46,649 nucleotides of DNA, taken from positions 1 through 46,649 of IMG/VR virus record IMGVR_UViG_3300042988_001300; one strand, 5' to 3'. This document shows positions 20,290-29,121 of the stretch, piece by piece; within the stretch, counting starts at the first letter, position 1; every line of letters starts with the position of its first letter. The position numbers were made by a program, and so were the translations under genes. This DNA is from a virus. A model generated the notes under the pieces. The model saw only the letters and a list, made by a program, of their open reading frames with translations, made no database searches and was not told where the DNA came from.

Positions 20290-22671
20290 CTATCTCAGTT
20301 GAAGTATTATTGGGCGGTCGTGGCCACGGGCATCGGATGTTTTCCAATAGACCGCAGTCCCGCTAGCCTGTACTTTAAGAAGTACATTCTCGCTCGCAGA
20401 CCCAAGAACGGTCTCTGACTTATTTGGCGTCGTTACCCACTCCGAGCCACCGTCAGTACTTATGCTAAGTACGGTGTTGGCGCTGCCTCCGGAAAACACC
20501 ATGTTGGTGCGGTCAGAGTCCTCATCAAAGAACGGAAGAGCTCGGCTGTACGTGTCCTTTGAGTTGTACGCTGTACGCCAGATTATTTGCTCTCCGTCGT
20601 TCAAACCTATTCGATAGTTAGCCGTATCAACCGTTCCTGACGGCGTACCGTCAAACCCGCCGGAGGAGTAGTCAAGAGCTACTTCTTCGTCACTCCAGGC
20701 GCGAGAACTGAGAACGACACCAGCCATCTGTCCAGGGGCGGTACCAGACGCAGAGAACCGAGAGCCTATGTACGCAGTTCCTGGCACGTTTGTACCCCAG
20801 GTTCCTGATGTGGTTGCTATGGTGGTTTGCTTAACCCCGTCGATATACAGGTCTTGTCTGTCAATGTCTTTGTCGTAGACAACTACGAATCTGTGCCAGT
20901 CAGCGCTCACGGATACAGTGTACCTGTGTAGTCGTGTGTCGTTGTACACCTCGAATCGGTCGTTTGCTTGGCTGTGGAATGCGTGACGTGCCGTTGCCGT
21001 GTCGAAGAGGTAGAAGTCTCCCCACGTCGCGCTTGATACGTTCGGCTTGAACCAGCACGCGAATGTTCCTGTGTATTGTCCAATTCCTGTGCTTGGTGCT
21101 GATATGTACTCGCCGGTTCCGTCTAAGTTCCAAGCGTCTGTGAATATAGTGTTCGGTCCCTCGACTATGTTGTATGTGTCGTTGAGGTTGTTACCGGTGC
21201 CTTCCTCGAAACTGTACTTTAGGATTAATCCTTGCGCTACCTCTTCTTTAGCATATAGAGTAGCAACTTCGGTCGTTGTCAACAAACGATTGTAGACGCG
21301 AAGTTCGTCTACATACGCGTTCGTTCCTGTTTGGTTTCCTGATACTACCTGGTCCCCAATTACAAGCGGAGACGTTAAGTTGAACGCAGTTATGGTGGAT
21401 GTGCTTGTGCCTGCATCTGAACTTCCATCAACATGAAGATAAAGCATCTGACCCGAAGCGTCATACCGCAACACAACGTGATGCCACGCATCCAAAGACA
21501 CATCTGCAACCTGTCGCGATACTGTTGTGCCTGTTCCGCCTATTCGTGCGTACGCCGTAATGGTTACGGAAGACGCCGTATATTGAAAGTTGAAACCAAG
21601 GCCTTGAAGTCCACGAGCGAACATAGCACAAGAAACTATTGGAACCAACCCGTGTATTGAGCGAGGGTATATCCAGAACGAGTATGTCTGCGAGGTCGCT
21701 TCAGTCATCTGAAGCTTGGCCGGGTTCGACACCGTACCGAGCGAGTATTTATCTCCCGAACTCCATCCTCCGCGGATGTTACGAGCCCAAGTATTCACAG
21801 TACCAGGAACCCACGTTGGTTGGAGTACCTGACTTGTCGTTCCACTTCCTGCATTGTAGATGTCGGCTATGTCTTGGGCGCTGACTATGTACGCGTATAT
21901 ACGCAGGTCGTCCATGTATCCTTGGAAGTAGTTTGATGCTGCGTTGTAGCAGCCGACGTTAAGCACTGCCGAATCTGCGGTACTCGCTGTAATGGTAGAC
22001 GTTGTTGTGCTTTCTTGAACACCATTTATCCAGATACCAATCTCTGCTTGTGTGCGAGCTTGGTTTGTTGCGCTGTAGCCAGTTTCAACAACGACTATGT
22101 GTGTCCACGTGTTGACCGACACGGTGTTGGTAGAGAAAACACGTCGGCTGTTTGTGGTTGCTGAGTTCATCTCAACACCCACGCGACCATCGGTTTGAAT
22201 ATATACAGCGTAACCGAGTCCAAAGCTTACTATGGTTCGCTGCGATGACAAGTCAGTAACGTAGACCCATACGGCAAGGGTGTGTGTTTGTCTACCAGTG
22301 ATGGAGAACGCCGCATCTTGAAGGCGGGATGTAGTCCCGTTGAAGCTTGCCGCGTTGCCCAACTTTCCGGCCACATATGTTATGTCAGTGGCCGTCAAGT
22401 CGTTGGCCATACCAGATGCGTCAGTTGCTACGCTGTCAAAAGAGTACCAACCCTTCATAGGGAAACCACTCGTAACGGCCGCCGTGTAGTTGTCAAATCC
22501 GGTTGCTGTCCCGTCATTTGTACCGACATGGTCGGCTATACCGCCAGCGGATGTCGTGTCAGAAGAATCGAGGTTATATAAAGAAACGGCTCCATCCTCA
22601 AAGTCTACTATCGTGTTCAAAGAAGTAGAGTTGGTAGGAGTTCCCCGCAAGAAGTTAATCCATTTGCTCAT
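20290..22671 (-). CDS. LamG/concanavalin A-like multidomain adhesin (receptor binding)
   Basis: The protein has 793 residues. Three LamG-like units follow one another: roughly 75-275 (GWYSFDS, TLAVWVYVTDLSSQRTIVSF, WTHIVVVE, DDLRIYAYIVSAQDI), 310-490 (YSFWIYPRS, WHHVVLRYDASGQMLYLHVD, DELRVYNRLLTTTEV) and 500-690 (FACWFKPNVS, WHRFVVVYDKDIDRQDLYID, SRAWSDEEVALDY). Each has the W-x-H, FYVDG-like and D-D-[LV]-R-[IV]-Y signatures. LamG jelly rolls bind glycans, so this is the best candidate for the receptor-binding protein. The last 100 residues are a separate beta domain. Confidence 0.82.
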   Translation of the reverse strand: MSKWINFLRGTPTNSTSLNTIVDFEDGAVSLYNLDSSDTTSAGGIADHVGTNDGTATGFDNYTAAVTSGFPMKGWYSFDSVATDASGMANDLTATDITYVAGKLGNAASFNGTTSRLQDAAFSITGRQTHTLAVWVYVTDLSSQRTIVSFGLGYAVYIQTDGRVGVEMNSATTNSRRVFSTNTVSVNTWTHIVVVETGYSATNQARTQAEIGIWINGVQESTTTSTITASTADSAVLNVGCYNAASNYFQGYMDDLRIYAYIVSAQDIADIYNAGSGTTSQVLQPTWVPGTVNTWARNIRGGWSSGDKYSLGTVSNPAKLQMTEATSQTYSFWIYPRSIHGLVPIVSCAMFARGLQGLGFNFQYTASSVTITAYARIGGTGTTVSRQVADVSLDAWHHVVLRYDASGQMLYLHVDGSSDAGTSTSTITAFNLTSPLVIGDQVVSGNQTGTNAYVDELRVYNRLLTTTEVATLYAKEEVAQGLILKYSFEEGTGNNLNDTYNIVEGPNTIFTDAWNLDGTGEYISAPSTGIGQYTGTFACWFKPNVSSATWGDFYLFDTATARHAFHSQANDRFEVYNDTRLHRYTVSVSADWHRFVVVYDKDIDRQDLYIDGVKQTTIATTSGTWGTNVPGTAYIGSRFSASGTAPGQMAGVVLSSRAWSDEEVALDYSSGGFDGTPSGTVDTANYRIGLNDGEQIIWRTAYNSKDTYSRALPFFDEDSDRTNMVFSGGSANTVLSISTDGGSEWVTTPNKSETVLGSASENVLLKVQASGTAVYWKTSDARGHDRPIILQLR

Positions 22672-22925
22672 TGTGGCTGCACGCGTAGAAGCGTTTGATA
22701 GTTGTCAGTGTCTCCCAGTACTACCTGTCCACCGCCGAGTGCCGTGGCGGTTCCGAGCACTCCGTTTACCGAGTGGCCGAGTATGAAAGAGTTGTTTATA
22801 TCCTGGTCGTATATTATGTGGGGCTCTTCCCAGGCCATGAGGTTCTCTCCGAATATGTTCGGGATAGCAATCGTGCTGCTATCTGTTGAGATGCTGTCTC
22901 TTGCCTGCTGTAGTCCCCTGCTCAT
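22668..22925 (-). CDS. Small virion-like protein, 85 aa
   Basis: Soluble, Ser/Asn/Gly-rich protein with no motif I recognise. The segment NNSFILGHSVNGVLGTATAL may be a beta hairpin. Four-base overlaps with the gene before and the LamG gene after place it in the tail tip cluster. Probably a small tail-tip or baseplate component. Confidence 0.6.
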   Translation of the reverse strand: MSRGLQQARDSISTDSSTIAIPNIFGENLMAWEEPHIIYDQDINNSFILGHSVNGVLGTATALGGGQVVLGDTDNYQTLLRVQPQ

Positions 22926-23269
22926 ATGTTACCGTTACTCAAGACTATAGTGGTGATGTTGTGAATTGATTTCTGGCTCGACTTAGTTATGGGAGAGAAC
23001 GATACGCGGTTAAGCTCCTGACCGTCGGTGAATCGGGTCACGTGCTCAGCGTACGCTGCAGTTCCACCATTCGTCGACGGCATTACTGCGGTGATAGTCA
23101 CTGTCTTGTCATAGACACTGTTCGTAGTAGATACGCTAACACCGGAACCAGCAGTCTGAAGTCCAGCATCTGTGGGGTAGGCAGCAGCGGTACCGGTTCC
23201 CCAGTCACCTTCGTCAACTCCCGCGTTAAGTAAATCTCTTGTCTTGTTGAGTCCTTCGTTAAGTATCAT
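22922..23269 (-). CDS. Tail-tip associated protein, 115 aa
   Basis: Begins with a helix (MILNEGLNKTRDLLNAGVDE) and then turns into a beta-rich Ser/Thr domain (GSGVSVSTTNSVYDKTVTIT). The start 'LNEGLNKTRDLL' with a following GTG/WGTGT segment resembles small virion proteins of marine tailed viruses. It lies directly after the hub protein and before the adhesin genes. Function inferred from position only. Confidence 0.6.
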   Translation of the reverse strand: MILNEGLNKTRDLLNAGVDEGDWGTGTAAAYPTDAGLQTAGSGVSVSTTNSVYDKTVTITAVMPSTNGGTAAYAEHVTRFTDGQELNRVSFSPITKSSQKSIHNITTIVLSNGNI

Positions 23270-24814
23270 TTATGCCAAAGTCCGTGGGACTTCCTCCTTT
23301 ACTTCGATGGTAGTAAACCATCCGCCGTTGTTGATGTTGTGCTTCACGCCAGTCACGCGCATGAAAACGCTCTGTATTCCGTTACGCGCAGACGTGAACG
23401 TGAGAGTGTCGTTAACATCAAACGAGTGTTCTCCCTTCAGCTCTACGCTTCCCTGCCAGCGGGGGTTGCCTGTCTTATCAAACTCCGCCTGAGCTCGTGC
23501 AGTAGCAAGACGCCTTGCCTCAAGTATGAACTTGTCGTTATAGTCGTCAGCCGACACGTACGCCACACCCCACGACGTAGTGCTTGACGTGTCCGCAATA
23601 GTATACTCGTCGTTTTTATCGAACGTAAGGTTTCCTATTGCAGCCTCTCGTCGCTTCAGCTCTCGCGATATATCTTCCCACGAGCGGAAACTATCCTTGT
23701 TTACCGGAACACCATGGCCGTCCTGATACGCGAAAAATGTTATCTGCTCGTTAGTGAGGTCCTGCCCGGCCTTGTAGATGATGAAGTTGACGACATCATA
23801 TACTGCGTAAGTGAGGTTGGTCTTAACAACCTTGTGTCCACGAGTATCGGTGTAGGTTTGAGCAGCTCCCGTTACCGGGTGCACATACGAGGTACTCTGT
23901 GCATCAGTACTACCCTCAACGATTACGTGACGGACGGTGTCGTCAGGATAGAACCATCGCAGGCTATTGTACTTGTCGACATGAAACCTGTTTGGAACTC
24001 CGCTCGTCTCTCCGGTAAACTCCGGCTGCGAAAGCTCTTGGTAAATTTCGTACGCAGGCTTTGCAACCTTACTTATCTCAACCGAGTCGTATGCCGCGCC
24101 CGTACTATCCACTGCCTGAATTCCTCCAAGCGTGGCTGTTCCGGTTCCTGTGAACGAGGTGTACGTATTATTTATGGGGTCCTTAAGACGGAACGTGTTG
24201 GTAGTTACAGCGCCGGCTATCCATCGGTCGTCTGCGCTGGGAGTAGTTGTGCTATCATATAGTACGAGAGGCGAGCCCTCCGAGAGACCGTGAGCAGTCG
24301 CAGTGCACGTGCCGTCGGTAGCTATTGACGTGACACTCTTCTCCTGAATGGCTATAATCTGCTTGCGCGGATTTGCAATATTTTGATTTATGAACCTAGC
24401 TATTTTAACCAGCAGGTTTGGAGGGGTATCGTTCTCAACACCAATCCATATGCGGTTGAGCGCAATGTACGACGAGTCGGCACACTTAAGAGTTAGCGGA
24501 GTTCGCTTCTCTTCAACATCGACCTTAAGTTCTACGATACGGCCGGAGAACAGTAGGTAGTCTATGTTGTAGTTATCCAGTCCAGCTCCATCGTCGTCAT
24601 ACCTTGCGAACAGGTCTATCTGCTGTTCTGTGTTGAATGACAGTACTCCGCCCGAAACATAGGGTCGGGTAAGGTTGGAGTCGTTTCGCAGCACGACTTC
24701 CATGGAGTTGTTGCGCAGCTCGTCGGCCTTGGATATGTTAACGGAAACCACATCCGAGAGTACGTTTGATATACCCAGGTTGTCGTACCACCTAAGCGCT
24801 ATTGTGAGAGCCAT
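23270..24814 (-). CDS. Tail hub / baseplate protein
   Basis: The protein has 514 residues. An N-terminal beta domain (VVSVNISKADELRNNSMEVV, LFARYDDD, LLFSGRIVELKVDVEE-type strands) is typical of hub proteins of the gp27/gpD class. An inserted domain with GTCTATAHGLSEGSPLVLYD (about residues 165-215) resembles the small beta barrel found in many marine phage tail proteins. The C-terminal part (RWQGSVELKGEHSFDVNDTL) returns to hub-like strands. Its place after the tape measure and distal-tail-like genes supports the call. Confidence 0.68.
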   Translation of the reverse strand: MALTIALRWYDNLGISNVLSDVVSVNISKADELRNNSMEVVLRNDSNLTRPYVSGGVLSFNTEQQIDLFARYDDDGAGLDNYNIDYLLFSGRIVELKVDVEEKRTPLTLKCADSSYIALNRIWIGVENDTPPNLLVKIARFINQNIANPRKQIIAIQEKSVTSIATDGTCTATAHGLSEGSPLVLYDSTTTPSADDRWIAGAVTTNTFRLKDPINNTYTSFTGTGTATLGGIQAVDSTGAAYDSVEISKVAKPAYEIYQELSQPEFTGETSGVPNRFHVDKYNSLRWFYPDDTVRHVIVEGSTDAQSTSYVHPVTGAAQTYTDTRGHKVVKTNLTYAVYDVVNFIIYKAGQDLTNEQITFFAYQDGHGVPVNKDSFRSWEDISRELKRREAAIGNLTFDKNDEYTIADTSSTTSWGVAYVSADDYNDKFILEARRLATARAQAEFDKTGNPRWQGSVELKGEHSFDVNDTLTFTSARNGIQSVFMRVTGVKHNINNGGWFTTIEVKEEVPRTLA

Positions 24815-25339
24815 TTATGTGGTTTGGAAGTCGAAGCCGACCTGGATAAAGTTGCTATTGGGAAGGTCGTTCACGTTGATGTTCTGGACGAATCCAAGAA
24901 TCGCAGGAAGCCCTGTGGTTATTTCGTTACCGTGGAAATTGGTCGAGGTCCCACCGTACAACTCAACGAGGGTTTTTCTGTTATCGGAAGTTCCTGATAC
25001 ATATAGAGCCTTTACCCCGGGAGTTCTATCGGCTCCAATGTTGGAACTGCTGTCATAGGTACCGAGTAGGTGGCTCATGAGAGTCCTATCTGTAGTCGAG
25101 TCCTTGCGAAGCATTATGCTCACCGCAAGTATTTCGTTCTCGCCCGCAATCGGTTGCGCGGATGTTCGTCCGGAAGTACCTGGAAGCGGGGTGCTCTCTA
25201 CGCTAAACCCTCGTCGCAGTTGCACACTCGCCGTGTTAGTTAGGTCTATCGCGGAGCCGCTATTTACTTTCACAGTGGCCTGTGTTCCGGTACGTTCTTT
25301 GCTGTACCATCCGGTGTCTATGAATTGTATTGAAGCCAT
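24815..25339 (-). CDS. Probable distal tail protein
   Basis: A beta-rich protein of 174 residues (SIQFIDTGWYSKERTGTQAT, ILAVSIMLRKDS), without a recognised signature. It sits between the tape measure protein and the hub, the usual position of the distal tail (Dit) protein. Translationally adjacent on both sides (stop and start abut). Function by synteny. Confidence 0.55.
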   Translation of the reverse strand: MASIQFIDTGWYSKERTGTQATVKVNSGSAIDLTNTASVQLRRGFSVESTPLPGTSGRTSAQPIAGENEILAVSIMLRKDSTTDRTLMSHLLGTYDSSSNIGADRTPGVKALYVSGTSDNRKTLVELYGGTSTNFHGNEITTGLPAILGFVQNINVNDLPNSNFIQVGFDFQTT

Positions 25340-26716
25340 CTATCCTCCGAAGGGTGTTCCGGCCAGAGCCTGGTTAAATGATTCCGTTGCCCGTGACATG
25401 CTTGCTGACGTCTGGTCAACATAAGCATTTTGTATGTTGATTACGTTTGATGTGCTCGAGCCTGCTGCAGCTCCGGTTGTCGTGGACGGTGTTGCAACAG
25501 CTTGGGCGGCACCACCGGCTCCCAAGATACCGCCAAGACCTATGTTATTCAGAGGACTCCCGCGGTTGATTGCGTCCTGCTGAAGCTGTCGTCGCCTGTC
25601 GGCGTTCCAGTCTCCAAGCGCAACCGTGGCCTCGTCAACCATCTTAAACGGAGTCCACTTGATTGTTGGCCCACCCAGAGCTCTGGAGATTAAGTTGAAT
25701 AGTTCAATTGCCTTCTGCAACGGTGTGAGAAGCATTTTTACCAACAAGTTACCAAGGACAAGAAGTCCGTCAATCAGATAGCTGAAGGCTATTCCCAGCT
25801 CCTCTTTAAACGCAATTCCAAGGAGTATGGCCGAGCCTATAAGAAGAAGCGGAAGTCCCCAAGCAAGCCCAAATATTAGTGCGCCGACACCCAGAGCGGC
25901 GAGAGCGATACCCATAGAAGTTATTAGCTTCCCGGTCTTCGTTCCCTCAGTAGTCCAAACATCAAACAACATTCTAGTTGCTACATACGCTACAGCTATA
26001 GCCCCTCCCCACTGCAGCATTGCGGGTAATTTGCTGCCGAGCCACTTGAGGTTAGTTCCCATCATGGCCCAATCAGCACTCATTGCCGTAACAAGCTGCC
26101 CAATTGGCGACATTACTGTGCCAAGAAGGAACATCCCAAGAAGCAAGACACCTATTGAAGACTTAGCAATCGGGCCAAGCTGGTTGAACCAGTTAACCAA
26201 GGACTGTGCCGCCCAAATAACCGCGTCCATAACTCCTGTTTGTTCAAGAGCGCTCATGATTGACCACTTAAGAAACTCCCACGAAGCCGCGAGCCGGTTG
26301 GTCATTATGCCAAAGGTACTGGTTTTTCCCATGACTTCGGAGTAGGTGTTTATGAGAGAACGAAGTGCCCCCTCGGAGAATCGACGTAGGGCCTGACCTG
26401 CGAACATTATAGAAAGTCCTACACCAAGATATGACATCTTCGCCCTACGAGAGTTGGAACGCTCCTCGGCCGCCATCTGTCGCTGCTGAGCTTGCTCTCG
26501 GCGAAGGTCGGCAAGTCGGTGCGCTGCGAGGGCTTTCTTCTCACGTAGGTGGGCCTTGTGCTCAAGAAAGCCAGCACGCTCTTCAGCCGACAGCTTTCCT
26601 TGTGTAATCTGTTGAAACTTTACATCATCCGTGAGTTCTTGGATGTCGTTACTGAGCTGGCGTATCTTAGCGTTCTCCGCCTTAATCAGAAATTCAATTT
26701 CAACTTTGTTTGCCAT
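25340..26716 (-). CDS. Tail tape measure protein
   Basis: The protein has 458 residues. A charged N-terminal coiled coil (about 1-95, with EFLIKAENAKIRQLSNDIQE) is followed by several long hydrophobic segments (about 100-330), including IGVLLLGMFLLGTVMSPIGQ and ALGVGALIFGLAWGLPLLLI, and then a Gly/Ala/Ser/Thr-rich tail. This composition plus the position right after the frameshifted chaperone is diagnostic. At about 1.5 angstrom per residue it predicts a short tail of roughly 70 nm. The ATG overlaps the stop of the chaperone extension (TAATG). Confidence 0.85.
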   Translation of the reverse strand: MANKVEIEFLIKAENAKIRQLSNDIQELTDDVKFQQITQGKLSAEERAGFLEHKAHLREKKALAAHRLADLRREQAQQRQMAAEERSNSRRAKMSYLGVGLSIMFAGQALRRFSEGALRSLINTYSEVMGKTSTFGIMTNRLAASWEFLKWSIMSALEQTGVMDAVIWAAQSLVNWFNQLGPIAKSSIGVLLLGMFLLGTVMSPIGQLVTAMSADWAMMGTNLKWLGSKLPAMLQWGGAIAVAYVATRMLFDVWTTEGTKTGKLITSMGIALAALGVGALIFGLAWGLPLLLIGSAILLGIAFKEELGIAFSYLIDGLLVLGNLLVKMLLTPLQKAIELFNLISRALGGPTIKWTPFKMVDEATVALGDWNADRRRQLQQDAINRGSPLNNIGLGGILGAGGAAQAVATPSTTTGAAAGSSTSNVINIQNAYVDQTSASMSRATESFNQALAGTPFGG

Positions 26717-27317
26717 TATCGCCTATTGTACTGAGCCCGGTCAGCCTCTTTTTGTTCTTCTTCCCTGTACCACCTTAGGGCGTCTATCTGACTGAGGAAC
26801 TTGGTCAGTGGGTAGTCTGCAGTAATGCACACACCCAATTCTCTCTCCACCTGGAATATGGCCCTCGCCATAACCAGCTCCCAATCTTCTTCAAGAGCCG
26901 CCTTTTCCAGACTCGCCGCGAACGCCGCTCTCCTGTCTCCAGGAGGAAGGTCCTTTATGCTGCGAGCTGTTTCTGAAAACCCTCAAGAGCCTTCCGCTCG
27001 GCTTCGGCGAGTTCTTCTCGCGTTGCCCAGCCAAACCCTACAAGGATTTCTTCCATGAGTTCGTTTACATTGAACTCGACGAACGTAAGAAGCTCGCTGT
27101 ACTCCTCTGAGCCTTCAGCGAACTTCTCTTCACGAGCAATAAGTTTGGCGCAGAACGGGATAAAATCCTGGATGAATTTATCCATATCCTTGCCGGCACT
27201 CTTGCGTATCCTGGCATACTCCAAGTTATCTCCCTGTTTAGGAGTGAGTTGGAACTCTATGCCGCGTACTTTGAATTCTAAAAGCCCGAGAGCTTGTGCA
27301 TACTTACTTTGTGCCAT
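26716..27317 (-). CDS. Tail assembly chaperone, short form plus -1 frameshift extension
   Basis: The zero frame runs from ATG 27317 (GGAG seven bases upstream) to TAA at 26957-26955, giving 120 residues, the gpG-like short form. A -1 shift at GGGTTTT (26982 down to 26976) gives GF then SETARSIKDLPPGDRRA and continues 86 codons to the TAA at 26718-26716, a fusion of about 200 residues (gpGT-like). Both halves are acidic and helical. The stop of the extension overlaps the tape measure ATG. Two-form chaperones made by frameshift before the tape measure gene are nearly universal in long-tailed phages, which supports this reading. Confidence 0.82.
26976..26982 (-). promoter_or_regulatory. Slippery heptamer for -1 ribosomal frameshift
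   Basis: On the minus strand the codons read gaG-GGT-TTT-cag, a canonical X-XXY-YYZ site GGGTTTT. It lies 19 bases before the zero-frame stop and opens into a long -1 frame that ends exactly at the tape measure gene. Confidence 0.8.
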
Positions 27318-27319
27318 AG

Positions 27320-27565
27320 TCAATCTCCGAGCGTGAGCGGTTTCTCTGGCTCAGGCTCATCTTCAGTCTCTTCCTGAGAAAAAGTTTGGCCCTCATAGGC
27401 TTCCAGGCGCTTACTACGCTCCATGAGGAGCATAATAGCCACCCAGTAGGTGCCTCCGGCTTTGTTGTGTGCGAAGTCCTTAAATTCCTTAAACTGAGAG
27501 AGCGGCCAGTTGCCTATGGTCGGAAAGACCGTTACTGTTTCCGGCTGCTCGCTCAGGTAAGTCAT
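27320..27565 (-). CDS. Small tail protein between tube and chaperone, 81 aa
   Basis: The ATG at 27565 overlaps the tail tube stop (TAATG). A helical middle (WPLSQFKEFKDFAHNKAGGT) precedes an acidic Glu/Pro-rich tail (EETEDEPEPEKP). It lies between the tail tube and the chaperone gene, where small chaperone-like proteins are found. No family recognised. An upstream TTG-type start would overlap the tube gene and is unlikely. Confidence 0.6.
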   Translation of the reverse strand: MTYLSEQPETVTVFPTIGNWPLSQFKEFKDFAHNKAGGTYWVAIMLLMERSKRLEAYEGQTFSQEETEDEPEPEKPLTLGD

Positions 27566-28116
27566 TAGTTGAGGAACTCCTCGTAGTAGTCTGCGGGAAG
27601 GCACATACCCTCGAAGCTTCGTTCCCAGTGGCCGTCAGTACCAGTAGGCTTGACATCGCCAAGCTTGGTAATCATGACGTTGTTGAGGAGGAAGTTCATG
27701 ACGTTAGTGCCGTTGCTGAGGCCTACGAAGACTGCGCCAATCTTGTTACGAGTCTTACCGGTAGTGCTGTCGCCATACTGGTAGCGCGTGTACGTGTTGG
27801 TTGCAATCTGCGTACCCGTACCGCCGAAGAGAAGCTCTACACTTTCCGCTTCGCTGAGTACCATAGTACCCGAGATACTTGCTGCAGCGTAGCTCTTTTC
27901 CTCAAAGAGAGCGTTCTGGAAACCAGACGTCTCGCCAAGGAAGTCGACTTTCTCAACAGCGCCTTCCGGAGGAACGATAGTCACGTCCTTAAGAACCGAC
28001 GTAAAGAGAGTCGATGCGCTTGCTGCGGTAGCAAGGGTGCTCGTTGTGTTGACGGTGAGAGCAGTTAGACTGTACCTCGCCGCCGCGTTTCGTGCATGAT
28101 ATTTGATTGATGCCAT
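27565..28116 (-). CDS. Major tail tube protein
   Basis: The protein has 183 residues. The order of strands (VLKDVTIVPPEGAVEKVDFL, SYAAASISGTMVLSEAESVE, NKIGAVFVGLSNGTNVMNFL, ITKLGDVKPTGTDGHWERSF) is that of phage tail tube proteins, and the gene precedes the chaperone and tape measure. Its 73-base upstream gap carries two hairpins, unusual in this tightly packed block and consistent with high or separate expression. Confidence 0.7.
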   Translation of the reverse strand: MASIKYHARNAAARYSLTALTVNTTSTLATAASASTLFTSVLKDVTIVPPEGAVEKVDFLGETSGFQNALFEEKSYAAASISGTMVLSEAESVELLFGGTGTQIATNTYTRYQYGDSTTGKTRNKIGAVFVGLSNGTNVMNFLLNNVMITKLGDVKPTGTDGHWERSFEGMCLPADYYEEFLN

Positions 28117-28189
28117 GTTGTTTGTTTTTATCTCGGCTGCTCAATGCTCCTAACCGAGAAATGTTTTTGTACGGCGTTCTTTCCAGCCG
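28117..28189 (-). other. Leader with two hairpins before the tail tube gene
   Basis: On the minus strand ACGGC/GCCGT flank a ten-base loop, and TCTCGG/CCGAGA flank a 17-base loop closer to the ATG. No TATA box is obvious. The hairpins may process or stabilise the tube message. Confidence 0.35.
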
Positions 28190-28657
28190 TCAACTGTTCA
28201 TAGCCTTGACGTAAGCGTTTCTGCCACGTCGAGTAGCGTTCTTGAAACCTTGCGTAGCCTGCTCCTCAAAGTATCCCCACCAACCGATAGTAGCGCTCCA
28301 GTTGATTGGGTTACCCGCCGGAGATACTGCCGGACTGCCATAGTATATGGTTTGCCCCACAGCAAAGTACGGGTTCTCCTTCTCTATCTTGATTGGGAGC
28401 TTTCCGGTTACGAACTCCGCATAGTTAAAGCCGGAGTGCCCGAGCACAGGAGGAATTCCTATGACGGCTTTCAGCGGCTCCTTGTATGTTCTTCCGTATA
28501 TTGCCCGAGCGAGCTTGAGCTTGTTCTTCGGAGCAAGCTGCTGCGCAAGCAACTTCTTGTTCCGTGTCTCCTTCACCCACTCCCGATAGATATAATCCTC
28601 TAGCTTCTTGCTGCGAAGCTTCGGACTTATCGTATCGGTTATCTTTACCCTAATCAC
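28190..28657 (-). CDS. Head-tail joining / minor tail protein (gp10-like)
   Basis: The protein has 155 residues. A basic N-terminal half (TISPKLRSKKLEDYIYREWV, KLLAQQLAPKNKLKLARAIY) is followed by FAVGQTIYYGSPAVSPAG-type loops and an Arg-rich end. The pattern and position between connector-like genes and the tail tube match HK97 gp10-like tail completion proteins. The call rests mainly on synteny. Confidence 0.55.
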   Translation of the reverse strand: MIRVKITDTISPKLRSKKLEDYIYREWVKETRNKKLLAQQLAPKNKLKLARAIYGRTYKEPLKAVIGIPPVLGHSGFNYAEFVTGKLPIKIEKENPYFAVGQTIYYGSPAVSPAGNPINWSATIGWWGYFEEQATQGFKNATRRGRNAYVKAMNS

Positions 28658-29079
28658 AGCGCAAAGGTAGTGAAGGTCGCAATCGCGCCAGCGGTGTAGA
28701 GCTTCTGCTCGTTCACCTCTACCTTGTCGATTCGTGAAGCGTTGAAGGACTCGAATTTAATCTTGGCAGCGTCAAGAGTGCTTGTTGCACCCTCAAGAGT
28801 CGCTTGAAGGTTGTCAAGCAGCTCGGCTACCTTTGTTTGGCCCTGACCGTTTGCGGCAGTGGCCCACACGGTAAACTCTATCTCTATGGTGTACTCCCGC
28901 AAGGAACCAAGCGAAGTGATGTCCGTGTTGGCCTGCGGCATAGGCATAACCACACAAGGGAAAGAAGGAGAGGCTTCGGGATAGCTGTTCGTTATAGTGC
29001 TACCGCTAACTTTGTTCGAGTTAATGAGGCTGTACAGGACCGAGTAAGTCCCTGCACGTATCGTGCTCGCGGTAACCAT
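28654..29079 (-). CDS. Tail terminator-like protein
   Basis: The protein has 141 residues. It begins with a helix (MVTASTIRAGTYSVLYSLIN), then the strand pair ITNSYPEASPSFPCVVMPMP and REYTIEIEFTVWATAANGQG, a helix VAELLDNLQATLEG and a final sheet. This is the fold order of tail terminator proteins (gpU-like). The gene stands between the head closure and the tube genes. Its stop overlaps the next ATG. Confidence 0.6.
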   Translation of the reverse strand: MVTASTIRAGTYSVLYSLINSNKVSGSTITNSYPEASPSFPCVVMPMPQANTDITSLGSLREYTIEIEFTVWATAANGQGQTKVAELLDNLQATLEGATSTLDAAKIKFESFNASRIDKVEVNEQKLYTAGAIATFTTFAL

Positions 29080-29121
29080 GTGGTATAGACGCTTCCCCTA
29101 AGCTATGCTTAGTTGTGAAAA

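Noticed and set aside
26717-26954. Apparent empty stretch or decayed gene before the tape measure gene
   Set aside because: The -1 frame is open throughout and joins the chaperone at a canonical slippery heptamer, so this is frameshift coding, not a pseudogene.
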